Of a stretch of 64,000 bases of DNA, positions 18,293 through 26,949 are shown piece by piece. Origin of the DNA: Echinicola salinicaeni (GTDB taxonomy: Bacteria; Bacteroidota; Bacteroidia; Cytophagales; Cyclobacteriaceae); NCBI RefSeq assembly GCF_014280965.1, contig NZ_JACODZ010000008.1, forward strand, positions 186,001 to 250,000, written 5' to 3'. The notes under the pieces are model-generated. The model did no database searches. It had not been told where the DNA came from and saw nothing but the letters and a program-made list of their open reading frames with translations. The translations under genes and the position numbers were made by a program. Numbering within the stretch: the first letter of the stretch is position 1; every line of letters starts with the position of its first letter.

Positions 18293-19585
18293 ATGGAAGA
18301 TTTTATTTATTTCTTTTCTTTTCAGGATCCCAATGTACTGATGGTCGTAGTAGGAATATCCCTCCTTTCAATCAGTGCTGCCATGGTAGGAACATTCACC
18401 TTCCTGGATAAGAAAGCTCTTATTGGTGATGCCATTTCACATGCTGTATTACCAGGAGTTTGCCTGGCTTTTATGCTATCAGGCAATAAGAATCCCTACT
18501 GGATAGTTTCTGGTGCATTTATTACCGGAGCCTTATCCACTTATATCATCAGCTGGATTTCGAATTATACCAAACTAAAGGAAGACACCGTCATTGCAGC
18601 GGTATTATCCATATTCTTTGGATTGGGAATCGTCATCATGACGCAATTACAGCAAACAGGAAATGCTGCTCTCTCTGGCTTGGATCATTTTATTTTTGGG
18701 AATGCCATCTCTATTGTCAGAAAGGACTTGTTAGTATATGGCATCCTTGCCCTGACCATTATTCTAGTTATACTTTTCTTTTACAAAGAATTTAAAGTAA
18801 TGGTCTTTAACAGATCATTTGCACAAAGCATCGGACTACCGGTAAAAAGATTGGAATTCCTGTTTAATTCATTGATGGTACTTGCAGTAGTCACAGGCAT
18901 ACAAGCCATTGGGGTAGTATTAATGGCTGCCCTGCTCATCACACCTGCCGCAGCAGCCAAGTTTTGGACAGATCGACTGGACCGGATGCTGATCATTGCA
19001 GTAGTGTTTTCCCTAATTTCCGGAATTGTTGGTGCCTATATTTCCTTTGCTCTTCCCCATATGCCTACTGGCCCTTGGGTAGTAATTGTACTTTCCTTAA
19101 TCGCCTTTTTATCCTTTTTCTTCTCCGTAAAAAAAGGAGTTTTGACCAAGTGGATTGCAAAGAGAAATTATCAAAGAAAAATTCATTCTGACCATATTCT
19201 TAAGGCACTTTTTGGGGCTTGGGAAAAGGGCAAACAAGGCCTGAAAACTGAAAATATTTTCAATATATTCCCTGGTAAAAACTTTAAAACCCAGTATTCA
19301 ATCAATAAATTAAATAAAAAAGGATATATAACTGAAAATCAATCAATAATAAAACTTACTGAATCAGGTTTAACCGAAGCCAAAAGGATCGTTAGATTGC
19401 ATAGATTATGGGAATTATATATGACTGAATATATGAATATAGCCCCGGATCATGTACACGACAGTGCTGAAAAGTTAGAACATATTATTACCCCTGAACT
19501 AGAATCCAAATTGGATAGAAACCTTAATTTTCCAAAAGCGGATCCACATCATTCTATCATTCCTAGAGACCCCAAGAAACCATGA
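18293..19585 (+). CDS. Metal ABC transporter permease fused to a DtxR-like winged-helix and metal-sensing domain
   Basis: Residues 1-280 form an ABC-3 family permease with about eight helices (GDAISHAVLPGVCLAF at 45-60 is conserved). Residues 297-425 align along their whole length with residues 8-133 of the DtxR/MntR protein from the same operon: a divergent winged helix (297-360), then HRLWE (370-374) and VHDSAEKLEHI (388-398). All six DtxR metal-ligand positions are retained (H370, E374, H389, E393, E396, H397). Only the SH3 domain is missing. The added domain faces the cytoplasm and might gate transport by internal metal or bind DNA at the membrane. The permease core alone is about 280 residues in standard members. 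Confidence 0.9.
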   Translation: MEDFIYFFSFQDPNVLMVVVGISLLSISAAMVGTFTFLDKKALIGDAISHAVLPGVCLAFMLSGNKNPYWIVSGAFITGALSTYIISWISNYTKLKEDTVIAAVLSIFFGLGIVIMTQLQQTGNAALSGLDHFIFGNAISIVRKDLLVYGILALTIILVILFFYKEFKVMVFNRSFAQSIGLPVKRLEFLFNSLMVLAVVTGIQAIGVVLMAALLITPAAAAKFWTDRLDRMLIIAVVFSLISGIVGAYISFALPHMPTGPWVVIVLSLIAFLSFFFSVKKGVLTKWIAKRNYQRKIHSDHILKALFGAWEKGKQGLKTENIFNIFPGKNFKTQYSINKLNKKGYITENQSIIKLTESGLTEAKRIVRLHRLWELYMTEYMNIAPDHVHDSAEKLEHIITPELESKLDRNLNFPKADPHHSIIPRDPKKP

Positions 19586-20487
19586 GTTTTGATCCAAATG
19601 CTTTCATTATTATCGTAACCGGATCCATGATTGCTATATCATGTGGATTATTGGGTGTGTTTTTAATGCTTAGAAAAATGGCCATGACAGGAGATGCCAT
19701 TTCCCATGCCGTATTACCAGGAATTGTCCTAGCTTTTATGATCTCCGGAAGTCGTCATGGATTGGCCATGGTAATAGGCGCTGGTTTGGTAGGAATTATT
19801 GCCACTGTATTTATCGAATATTTAAGCAATAAGGTCAAGTTACAATCAGACGCATCCATTGGTATCACCTTTACCTCCCTATTTGCCATAGGTATTATAT
19901 TAATCACCTTCCTTGCCAATAAAATAGACCTTGATCAGGACTGTGTACTTTATGGAGAAATTGCCTACGTTCCCATAGATCTATGGATATCAGGATCTGG
20001 ACAAATTCTTGGACCACGAGTCACCTATTTATCCTTAATTAACCTAATACTGGTCAGTCTATTTATTTACCTGTTTTTCAAAGAACTTAAAATCAGCACA
20101 TTTGATAAGGAGTTTGCAGCAAGTATTGGGCTTTCTACTGTAGGGGTCAATTATGGATTGATGGGAATGGTATCATACACTACTGTTAGTTCATTTGAAG
20201 CTGTAGGCGCTATTTTGGTAGTAGCGCTATTGGTGGTTCCACCTGCAACTGCCTATCTATGGAGTAAGGACCTAAATAAACTGATTAAGATCACCATAGC
20301 ATTAGGCATCATCGTTTCAATTGCCGGTTATTATTTGGCTTTCGCTTTGAATAGCTCCATTGCTGGCGCCATGGCTTCTGTTGCGGGTCTTATATTCTTT
20401 GTTAGCGTAATTTTACAAAGGAAACAATTGCCCCTTATCAAGAAAAAATTAAGCAGTTTAAAAACCGGAGAAGCCAATACCCTTTAA
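19582..20487 (+). CDS. Metal ABC transporter permease, second subunit (ABC-3 family)
   Basis: A 301-residue inner-membrane protein with about eight hydrophobic helices. It shares GDAISHAVLPGIVLAF and a late helix of ILVVALLVVPPATAYLW with the preceding permease but has no C-terminal regulatory domain, ending in a short basic tail. Two different permeases with one ATPase match the troABCD/mntABCD layout, where the membrane part is a heterodimer. It overlaps the upstream gene by 4 bases and is the last gene of the operon. No clear terminator was seen in the 170 bases that follow. Confidence 0.9.
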   Translation: MSFDPNAFIIIVTGSMIAISCGLLGVFLMLRKMAMTGDAISHAVLPGIVLAFMISGSRHGLAMVIGAGLVGIIATVFIEYLSNKVKLQSDASIGITFTSLFAIGIILITFLANKIDLDQDCVLYGEIAYVPIDLWISGSGQILGPRVTYLSLINLILVSLFIYLFFKELKISTFDKEFAASIGLSTVGVNYGLMGMVSYTTVSSFEAVGAILVVALLVVPPATAYLWSKDLNKLIKITIALGIIVSIAGYYLAFALNSSIAGAMASVAGLIFFVSVILQRKQLPLIKKKLSSLKTGEANTL

Positions 20488-20657
20488 TGAGTTAAATGCT
20501 TCAGCAAAATATCCTAACGCTTCTAATAACTTTATAAACTCGTTTATCTGTACTATATTTTTTATAAGTGGTAATTATGCGAGTTTAAGCAAATTTATTT
20601 ATTCAATTTAGTATCTATATTTAATACATAAATAAACACTTAATCAAACCACTACCT

Positions 20658-21434
20658 ATGAAACTTAAATTAGCATTAGGCACCTTTGTTTTGTTATTGA
20701 TGAACGTATTTGTAGTCTTGGCCCAAAAAGTCCAAGACCGCAGTATCTATGAGATCAAAATTTATCATATCAGTAGTACCGATCAGGAAAAAACCATTGA
20801 TCAATTTTTAGAAAAAGCTTATATCCCTGCAATGCATAGCAAAGGCATAAAACATATTGGGGTATTTAAGCCAATAGCATCAGATGAACTAAATGGTAAA
20901 AGAATTTATGTGTTTACCCCTTACTCTTCAGCAAATGAATATATGGACATAAGTTCTAACCTACATTTGGAAGATTTGAAAAACGGAAAGAATTATCAGT
21001 ACGCCTCACATGAAAAGCCTCCTTTTGATAGAATGGAATCCATTTTACTTAAGGCTTTTAGTGATATGCCCGGATATGATGTCCCCAAACTGAAGGGACC
21101 TAAAAAAAATAGAATATATGAATTGAGGAGCTATGAGAGTCCGACCGAAAAACTTTTCCATAATAAGGTAAAAATGTTCAATAGCGGAGAAGTGGAAATC
21201 TTTGATAACCTTGGTTTCAATGCTGTTTTCTATGGAGAAGTAATTTCAGGCCCATCCATGCCCAATCTGATGTACATGACTTCATTTGATAATATGGATG
21301 TGGAGAAGGAAAAATGGAAATCATTTTCAGATGACCCTGCTTGGAATAAACTAAAAGTAGACCCTGAATACCAAAACAATGTATCGCACATTGACAAATA
21401 CTTCCTCTACCCGACCGATTATTCAGAACTATAA
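20658..21434 (+). CDS. Exported NIPSNAP-family protein with two tandem domains
   Basis: A 22-residue signal peptide ending LAQ directs export. Two ferredoxin-like NIPSNAP (dimeric alpha-beta barrel) domains follow: YEIKIYHISSTDQEK.. (about residues 30-120) and IYELRSYESPTEK..MFNSGEVEIFDNLGF (about 153-255). The second has the typical E-x-R-x-Y start and a WKSFSDDPAWNKL end. NIPSNAP proteins have no firmly known catalytic role in bacteria; in Bacteroidota they are often exported and near sugar-metabolism genes, which is not the case here. The gene stands alone and ends at a strong shared terminator. Confidence 0.85.
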   Translation: MKLKLALGTFVLLLMNVFVVLAQKVQDRSIYEIKIYHISSTDQEKTIDQFLEKAYIPAMHSKGIKHIGVFKPIASDELNGKRIYVFTPYSSANEYMDISSNLHLEDLKNGKNYQYASHEKPPFDRMESILLKAFSDMPGYDVPKLKGPKKNRIYELRSYESPTEKLFHNKVKMFNSGEVEIFDNLGFNAVFYGEVISGPSMPNLMYMTSFDNMDVEKEKWKSFSDDPAWNKLKVDPEYQNNVSHIDKYFLYPTDYSEL

Positions 21435-21439
21435 TAAAA

Positions 21440-21470
21440 AAATCCCTTTAGAAATTATCTAAAGGGATTT
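21440..21470. terminator. Bidirectional terminator between NIPSNAP and the facing gene
   Basis: AAATCCCTTTAGA (21440-21452) pairs perfectly with TCTAAAGGGATTT (21458-21470) around a 5-base loop, with A and T runs on the two sides. Confidence 0.93.
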
Positions 21471-21490
21471 TTTATGTTTTCTTAGTTTCC

Positions 21491-22081
21491 TTATTCTTTC
21501 GGAGGAGTGATCATTATATGGGCCCTGTGAGTTCCTGGATCCATTATCCAAGGCATACCGGGAGCTTCAGGCTTAAGTGGTAATCCAGTACTTTCCACAG
21601 TTGCAAAAGGGATATAAACAACATAGCGGAAATGACCATTTTTCACTTCTCCAGTATTGGCATCATAATCTTCTTCATTGGCAGAAAGTACAAATAAGGT
21701 AGCCCCATTAGTGGGCATATATAATTTTCTGCTTTTAACTTCTTCCTCACGGATATCAAAAATCTCCTTAAAATTCTTCCCTTCTTTTCTCAACTCTCGA
21801 CCTCTTTCCATAAAAGCCTCCAAATCCTTATGGTAGCAGGAAGCATTAAAGCCTTCCTTTGTAGGATCATCAGCAATACAAATAAGTTCATTGGTTCCGT
21901 GACGCAAAATGACCAACTCTCCTTCCTTATCAAAACCATAAACAGTTGCTGCTAGTCTTCCTTCCTCAGGTGCTGCCAGGACTGCAGATTTTATTTGACT
22001 CTCTTTGGAAGGAAATGAACTTTGCCCTAGCACTGGTAAAGTTGTAATTGCTACTAAAAAAAAGATTAGGATAGATCTCAT
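21491..22081 (-). CDS. Exported protein of unknown function
   Basis: A 196-residue protein with a clear signal peptide (MRSILIFFLVAITTLPVLGQ). The mature part is rich in charged residues, contains an ATVYGFDKEGELVILRHGTN segment and ends ITPPKE. One conserved-looking stretch, GMPWIMDPGTHRAHIMI, sits near the C-terminus and contains a His pair that could be a metal or catalytic site. No known family was recognised. It converges on the NIPSNAP gene and is followed upstream by the HEAT-like protein gene on the same strand, 96 bases away. Confidence 0.55.
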   Translation of the reverse strand: MRSILIFFLVAITTLPVLGQSSFPSKESQIKSAVLAAPEEGRLAATVYGFDKEGELVILRHGTNELICIADDPTKEGFNASCYHKDLEAFMERGRELRKEGKNFKEIFDIREEEVKSRKLYMPTNGATLFVLSANEEDYDANTGEVKNGHFRYVVYIPFATVESTGLPLKPEAPGMPWIMDPGTHRAHIMITPPKE

Positions 22082-22176
22082 AGTAAATTATTATATGGTT
22101 TACCCTAATTTACTATACTTTTATCAAAAAGTAAGGCATTTATTCTTGAGTATTGACTGTCATTAATAAATGATCT

Positions 22177-22701
22177 CTATTCCTCGAACATAGATTTTAA
22201 ATCGTTTAGAATGGATTCCACCTCTTCTTTTTTAATATCAAAACTCTCATCATGTTTGCTATTATTCTGAAAGTGATTCCAATGCTTTTCGGCCTTCTTG
22301 ATGGTCCTAGGAGTGATATCAAACTCAGTATAATCAAGGTAGTCCTTGGCTATAAAAGACGCTTTAAAATTACCAAAAAGGTAAAGCCTTAAGATATCCA
22401 CAAACTTTGAACTCAAGTCAAAACCTTCTAAGGCTTGCACAAAGGTACCGTTTTTCATCTTGTTATTCTTATCATGAATAACCTCCAATAATGGTTCCAA
22501 AGCTGCTTGATTATCTTCCATGGCTGATAAAGCCCTAGCTGCCAAATAGCCACTTTCAATATCATCACCTTTCAAAACATCCACTAACTTTTGGAGCACT
22601 TCCTCCCCTCCAATTTCTGCCAGTTGGTCTGCATAAACATAAGCTTCCTCTTCTTGCTTATCACACATTTTCTGAATCAAAAGGTCAATATTTGCCGCCA
22701 T
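22177..22701 (-). CDS. HEAT-repeat-like helical protein of unknown function
   Basis: The 174-residue cytoplasmic protein is all helix. Segments such as ADQLAEIGGEEVLQKLVDVL and AARALSAMEDNQAALEPLLE have the paired-helix spacing of HEAT repeats (about residues 20-110), and the acidic C-terminus is a likely coiled helix. There is no signal peptide or catalytic motif. Such proteins are scaffolds. It is divergent from the VLRF1-like gene with an 80-base shared promoter region, a possible hint of a joint role that has no further support here. Confidence 0.55.
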   Translation of the reverse strand: MAANIDLLIQKMCDKQEEEAYVYADQLAEIGGEEVLQKLVDVLKGDDIESGYLAARALSAMEDNQAALEPLLEVIHDKNNKMKNGTFVQALEGFDLSSKFVDILRLYLFGNFKASFIAKDYLDYTEFDITPRTIKKAEKHWNHFQNNSKHDESFDIKKEEVESILNDLKSMFEE

Positions 22702-22727
22702 ATTTGTTGAATTTTTCAGTACTTTGA

Positions 22728-22735
22728 CAAAGATA
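22728..22735 (-). promoter_or_regulatory. Putative -7 box for the HEAT-like gene
   Basis: On the minus strand the sequence reads TATCTTTG, a perfect TAnnTTTG box, 27 bases before the ATG at 22701. No good -33 element was seen. Confidence 0.4.
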
Positions 22736-22781
22736 ATTGGATAATTTACAAGGGCGATACTATTGAACTAAATTCCTGGAT

Positions 22782-23495
22782 ATGGAGGAAAGATTGATCA
22801 CAGCAAGTGAATGTGAAAAGTTAATGGAAAAGTTAGCCACCTACACTTTTCAACAGGAATACCAACCTCAAAGAAATATATTAATCTTAAGCGAAGGCAA
22901 TGAAAAAAAATTGCAAATACGCTTTCCTATTTATTGGCATTCTGCAAAGGATCAAAATAGAAATCAATTAGACCAGACGAACTATGTACTACTGATGATC
23001 CGCTCAGGTATAGCCACCGTCGGATATTTTGAAAATGGAGAGAATATGGACCATAAGGTTTTTAGGGCTTATATGGTAAGAAAAAAACAAGGCAAAAGCC
23101 AGATTAAACACCTTAAAACCAAGGGAAAATCAAGAGCAGGTTCAAGGGTAAGACTAGCGGAAACACTGGAATTTTTTGAGGACATCAATGAAAGGCTCCA
23201 ATATTATTTCGATGAATTCAGGGTAGATAAAATTGGATTGAGTTGTGCCACCACCCTCATTCCTTATCTATTTGGCAGTAAAAAAGCAACGCCATTTGAT
23301 AAAGACGATTCTAGGCTATTTAAGATTCCAAAACACATAGCCAATCCTACTTATGAGGCATTATTGGATACCAATAAATTTATGCTCCAATCTGAAATTC
23401 AATATGATCAAAGTCTAAATGAATTGATAGAAGGGCTTTTGATTTCTTCATCTTCTAGGCCTGGATCTACTGAAGATGAAGAAGAAGATTGGTAA
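22782..23495 (+). CDS. Vms1/VLRF1-like peptidyl-tRNA hydrolase or release-factor-related protein
   Basis: The 237-residue cytoplasmic protein has a central stretch that resembles the release-factor-like domain of eukaryotic Vms1/ANKZF1 (VLRF1): a strand pair (YVLLMIRSGIATVGYFENG), HKVFRAYMVRKKQGKSQ (91-107) with the G-x-S-Q loop whose glutamine (Q107 here) is catalytic in Vms1, then a basic K-G-K-S-R-A-G-S-R turn (114-122) and a long helix (ETLEFFEDINERLQ). VLRF1 proteins free nascent chains from tRNA on stalled ribosomes. The C-terminal 60 residues end in an acidic tail. This assignment is by pattern reading only; bacterial VLRF1 relatives are known from large comparative work but have little experimental study. 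Confidence 0.65.
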   Translation: MEERLITASECEKLMEKLATYTFQQEYQPQRNILILSEGNEKKLQIRFPIYWHSAKDQNRNQLDQTNYVLLMIRSGIATVGYFENGENMDHKVFRAYMVRKKQGKSQIKHLKTKGKSRAGSRVRLAETLEFFEDINERLQYYFDEFRVDKIGLSCATTLIPYLFGSKKATPFDKDDSRLFKIPKHIANPTYEALLDTNKFMLQSEIQYDQSLNELIEGLLISSSSRPGSTEDEEEDW

Positions 23496-23562
23496 AAAAA
23501 TAAACCAGATTGGAAGCTCCCAACACTTAAAAACTAGGCTGAAATAACTTTCAATCTGGTTC
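23496..23562 (-). terminator. Putative terminator of the ammonium transporter gene
   Basis: AACCAGATTGGAAG (23503-23516) pairs with CTTTCAATCTGGTT (23548-23561) with one wobble pair and a 31-base loop. A T run follows on the minus strand, as the plus strand has AAAAAAA at 23494-23500. Confidence 0.55.
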
Positions 23563-23574
23563 TATAAAATATTA

Positions 23575-24903
23575 TCAAGCAGACTCTCCATGTTGGGAAA
23601 TATCCAAGCCCATTTCTTCATATTCATCCCTTACTCTCAGTGTTACAAACTTATTAAGTAGGAAAAATATGATATAAGCCATTCCGAATGAGAATATAGA
23701 TACTCCCAATAGAACTAACATATGTGATCCAAACACTGACCAGCCCCCATGCAATAAACTTGAACCTTCTGGTTGGGCAAAAATGGCGGTCAAAATCATA
23801 CCCATGATTCCCCCTACACCATGGCAGGCAAAAACATCCAATGTATCATCCATTTTCTTCAAAGACTTAGCATTGACAGCCAAATTAGAGACTATGGCTC
23901 CTATAAAACCAAAAAACATACTTTGTGGAATGGTAATAAAACCAGCGGCTGGGGTAATCACCACCAAACCTACTACAGCTCCAATACATGCACCCATTGC
24001 TGAAATCTTCCTTCCTTGCATCCGATCAAAAAACACCCATGTCATCATTGCAGTAGCAGAGCTAATGGTAGTCGTGGCAAAGGCGATAGCTGCAGTTCCA
24101 TCAGCAGCTAAGGACGAACCGGCATTAAAACCAAACCAACCAAACCATAACATGCCAGTTCCCAACATTACGTAGGTCACATTCGATGGAGCATGATGTT
24201 GATTTCTTCTTTTCCCAATAAATATAGCTCCTGCCAAGGACGCCAAACCTGCACTAATATGTACCACTGTTCCTCCTGCAAAATCCAATACACCAAAATA
24301 TGCTCCAATCAAACCATCAGGATGCCATACCATATGACAAAGCGGGGCATAAACCAATACCACAAAAATCCCTATAAAAAACAGGTAACCAATAAACCTC
24401 ACCCTTTCTGCAAAGGAACCAGTAATGATGGCAGGTGTAATCACTGCAAACTTCATTTGAAATAAAGCAAAAAGTACAAATGGAATACTACTCGCTATAC
24501 CAATATGGGGTAACTGACCGACTTGATCAAAAAACATATACTGAAATGGATTACCGATCAACCCATAGAGCTTACCATCTATTTCTATTCCTATAGGATC
24601 CCCAAATGAAAGACTGAAACCAATAACCGCCCAAACCATGGTTACCACACCCAGGGAAATGAAACTTTGGAGCATGGTAGAGATCACATTTTTCTTTCCT
24701 ACCATTCCTCCATAAAATAAAGAGAGCCCGGGTGTCATTAGCAATACCAAACAGGATGCGGTCAATAACCAGGCAATATCTGCAAAAACTAAATCATCCT
24801 CTGAACCAAAATTTTCTACAATCGGCTCAGCTGTTTCCCAAAAAAGCCCTACTAAGGAAGCAATAATGATTGTCCCAAAGGCTACTTTCCACTTTTTCTT
24901 CAT
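23575..24903 (-). CDS. amt: Ammonium transporter (AmtB/Rh family)
   Basis: A 442-residue channel with an N-terminal hydrophobic helix (residues 8-22) that may be a cleaved signal, then eleven helices. GLSLFYGGMV (59-68) is a core Amt signature. The twin pore histidines are H215 (GGTVVHISAGL) and H361 (FACHGVGGIMG). The aromatic gate and FGWFGFNAGSSLAADG segment are also present. It brings ammonium across the inner membrane. No glnK/PII gene is next to it, so local PII control is not visible. The next gene upstream is divergent across 392 AT-rich bases. Confidence 0.93.
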   Translation of the reverse strand: MKKKWKVAFGTIIIASLVGLFWETAEPIVENFGSEDDLVFADIAWLLTASCLVLLMTPGLSLFYGGMVGKKNVISTMLQSFISLGVVTMVWAVIGFSLSFGDPIGIEIDGKLYGLIGNPFQYMFFDQVGQLPHIGIASSIPFVLFALFQMKFAVITPAIITGSFAERVRFIGYLFFIGIFVVLVYAPLCHMVWHPDGLIGAYFGVLDFAGGTVVHISAGLASLAGAIFIGKRRNQHHAPSNVTYVMLGTGMLWFGWFGFNAGSSLAADGTAAIAFATTTISSATAMMTWVFFDRMQGRKISAMGACIGAVVGLVVITPAAGFITIPQSMFFGFIGAIVSNLAVNAKSLKKMDDTLDVFACHGVGGIMGMILTAIFAQPEGSSLLHGGWSVFGSHMLVLLGVSIFSFGMAYIIFFLLNKFVTLRVRDEYEEMGLDISQHGESA

Positions 24904-25295
24904 ACTATTTCAAAATTTGGGATCAAAATTAAATCAATTTTTCGGCATTTCCAGAATTTTTTGAAAAACATAGTTTTTAAAAAAAAATCGAAATTTTACG
25001 TATTCATTCTCTTCATTTCACTACCTTATTATATTTCAATTTTGCTAATACTTTTTAAGCTTTCAGAAAAATAATATTCATCGTATTTTAAAAAATACTC
25101 TTTTATTGATATAGGTATAAATTGACCAGCTCATAAACACATTGGACACCCAATATTGTATATAAAATTTATTGAAAATCAATAGTTTAAATCCTAATAA
25201 ATAATTCAGTTTTAGTTAAATTAAACAATATTCAATTCTTATTTAAAAAGGATCCATAGATCCTAGCCATAAGGTACCTATTATTTACTTTTAAT
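24904..25295. other. 392-base AT-rich divergent intergenic region
   Basis: No gene is seen on either strand. The minus-strand promoter of amt probably lies near 24924-24931. A short dyad, GTATTTT-AA-AAAATAC (25083-25098), and a small ATTGG..CCAAT hairpin (25141-25154) are the only structures noted. It holds the 5' regions of amt (-) and of the FadL-like gene (+). Confidence 0.45.
24924..24931 (-). promoter_or_regulatory. Putative -7 box of amt
   Basis: The minus strand reads TAATTTTG, which fits TAnnTTTG, 20 bases before the amt ATG. The -33 element is weak. Confidence 0.4.
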
Positions 25296-26756
25296 ATGAT
25301 TCCATTAAAAATGAGACTTTCCTTTATTCTCATATTCTACATTAATTGTTTTTTTCAGTTTAATGTATTTGGACAAAACCATCATTTTTGGACTAGAAAT
25401 TATGGAAGTGAATCCATGCTCCTGAACGGTTCTGTTATTGGAAGTGTAGAGGATTTAGGAGCAGTTTATTATAACCCTGCGAGGTTGGGCTTAATAAAAA
25501 ACCCTGCATTCGTCATTAGTGCAGATGTGTATGAACTCAATAATTACAAAATTGAAGATGCCATAGGAAGCCGAGCAGATCTAAACAAATCTAATTTTGG
25601 AGGCGCCCCTAGTTTGGCTGCTGGATCCATAAAAATGAAAAGCAATTCCAAGCATTCATTTGCCTATGCCATTCTTTTAAGAAGTAATAATGATTTTGGT
25701 ATAAACTACAATAATGAGAATGAACGTGATATTATGCCATCAATTGCTGGAAATGAATTGGTAGAAGGTGAAGTAGACCTTGTAAATAATTCAAAGGATC
25801 ATTGGTTTGGAGGAAGTTGGGCTTATGCCATTAAAGAGAATTTGAGTGTTGGAACATCGGTTTTTGTATCAAAATTAAGCTCCAGTAAAGGTAATATATA
25901 CAATATAAGAGCTTTGGATAATAATGGTGATGTCAGTGTTTATGAATATAACCGGAATTATCAGATTCAAAGTTATGGCCTACTTGCCAAATTTGGCTTA
26001 GCCTATACCTTGGATGATTGGAATTTAGGATTAACCATAACCACTCCTAGAATACTAATAAGTGGAAAAGGCAAATACAATTTTTATAATTACTTCTCCT
26101 TCCCTCCTGAAAATGAAATAAATGATATTTATGCCAATAGCTACCAAGATGATCTAGATATTAAATTAAAAACGCCCTTTTCCATAGGATTTGGCGCTGG
26201 TTATATGCTAAGCAAAAAAAATATTATCCACTTCAGCGCAGAATATTTCCATCGAGTAAAGAACTTTGATGTCTTGAAAGCTGAGCCCCATAATATGCAA
26301 AGCCAACCTGATTCCACTATTAATTTCTCTTTGATAGATGGTTATAAGAGTATCCTGAATATTGGTATGGGAGGAGAATGGTATCTAAATGAAAATATTA
26401 GCCTTTATGGATCAATAAGTACTGACTTTAATTCAAGTCCTAAGGAAGTGTATAGTTTTGTCAGCCAAATGCCCATTGCTTCAAATATGGAATTTGATGC
26501 TGATTACCTGCATATCGCGGTCGGTACATTGGTCACTATTAAAGGTGCAGACTTTACATTGGGAGCAACCCATACCGGTGGAAAAAGTAATTATTCCCAA
26601 CCTGTCAACTTACCCCTGCAAAATGTCAACTATGACCCGATAGAAACAGATGACTCAGGTACAATTAAGTGGTCCAGATGGCAATTTATAATTTCTGTCT
26701 CCATTCCCTTCTTTAAAGATTATGTAAAGAAAATTGAGGATAAAATTGGGCTGTAG
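25296..26756 (+). CDS. FadL/OmpP1-like outer membrane transport protein
   Basis: A 486-residue protein with a signal peptide ending NVFGQ (about residue 27). The mature N-terminus contains GSVEDLGAVYYNPARLGLI, which matches the FadL-type A-x-Y-x-NPAG-like hatch region, and the rest is a series of amphipathic strands with many Tyr/Trp girdle residues, ending in FIISVSIPFFKDYVKKI. Such proteins are 14-stranded outer membrane channels for hydrophobic compounds; PorV-type relatives in Bacteroidota act in type IX secretion, so that role cannot be excluded. A second in-frame ATG at 25311 is an equally plausible start. It is followed by a hairpin terminator. Confidence 0.72.
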   Translation: MIPLKMRLSFILIFYINCFFQFNVFGQNHHFWTRNYGSESMLLNGSVIGSVEDLGAVYYNPARLGLIKNPAFVISADVYELNNYKIEDAIGSRADLNKSNFGGAPSLAAGSIKMKSNSKHSFAYAILLRSNNDFGINYNNENERDIMPSIAGNELVEGEVDLVNNSKDHWFGGSWAYAIKENLSVGTSVFVSKLSSSKGNIYNIRALDNNGDVSVYEYNRNYQIQSYGLLAKFGLAYTLDDWNLGLTITTPRILISGKGKYNFYNYFSFPPENEINDIYANSYQDDLDIKLKTPFSIGFGAGYMLSKKNIIHFSAEYFHRVKNFDVLKAEPHNMQSQPDSTINFSLIDGYKSILNIGMGGEWYLNENISLYGSISTDFNSSPKEVYSFVSQMPIASNMEFDADYLHIAVGTLVTIKGADFTLGATHTGGKSNYSQPVNLPLQNVNYDPIETDDSGTIKWSRWQFIISVSIPFFKDYVKKIEDKIGL

Positions 26757-26784
26757 TCATTTCAATAATGTGAAAGGAAAAATG

Positions 26785-26823
26785 AATGAGGCTGTCTCTT
26801 ATATAGAAACAGCCTCATTTATT
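26785..26823. terminator. Hairpin terminator with GGCTGT stem (repeat family copy C)
   Basis: AATGAGGCTGT (26785-26795) pairs with ACAGCCTCATT (26809-26819) around a 13-base loop. The stem contains the same GGCTGTCT core as the elements at 3683-3863 and 7027-7154. Confidence 0.8.
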
Positions 26824-26949
26824 ATGCTTAATTTGTCAATTTTATAAGTCTCTTCCGCTTAATTCCTTAATGATTAAAAATTAAAACCATGATAACATGA
26901 AGAAAAGCCCATTAGTCAAAAGAACAATGATGTTTTGATAAGAAATATT

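Noticed and set aside
23783-24175. 130-codon open frame antisense to amt
   Set aside because: Low-complexity Ala/Lys/Pro content mirrors amt codons on the other strand; not a gene.
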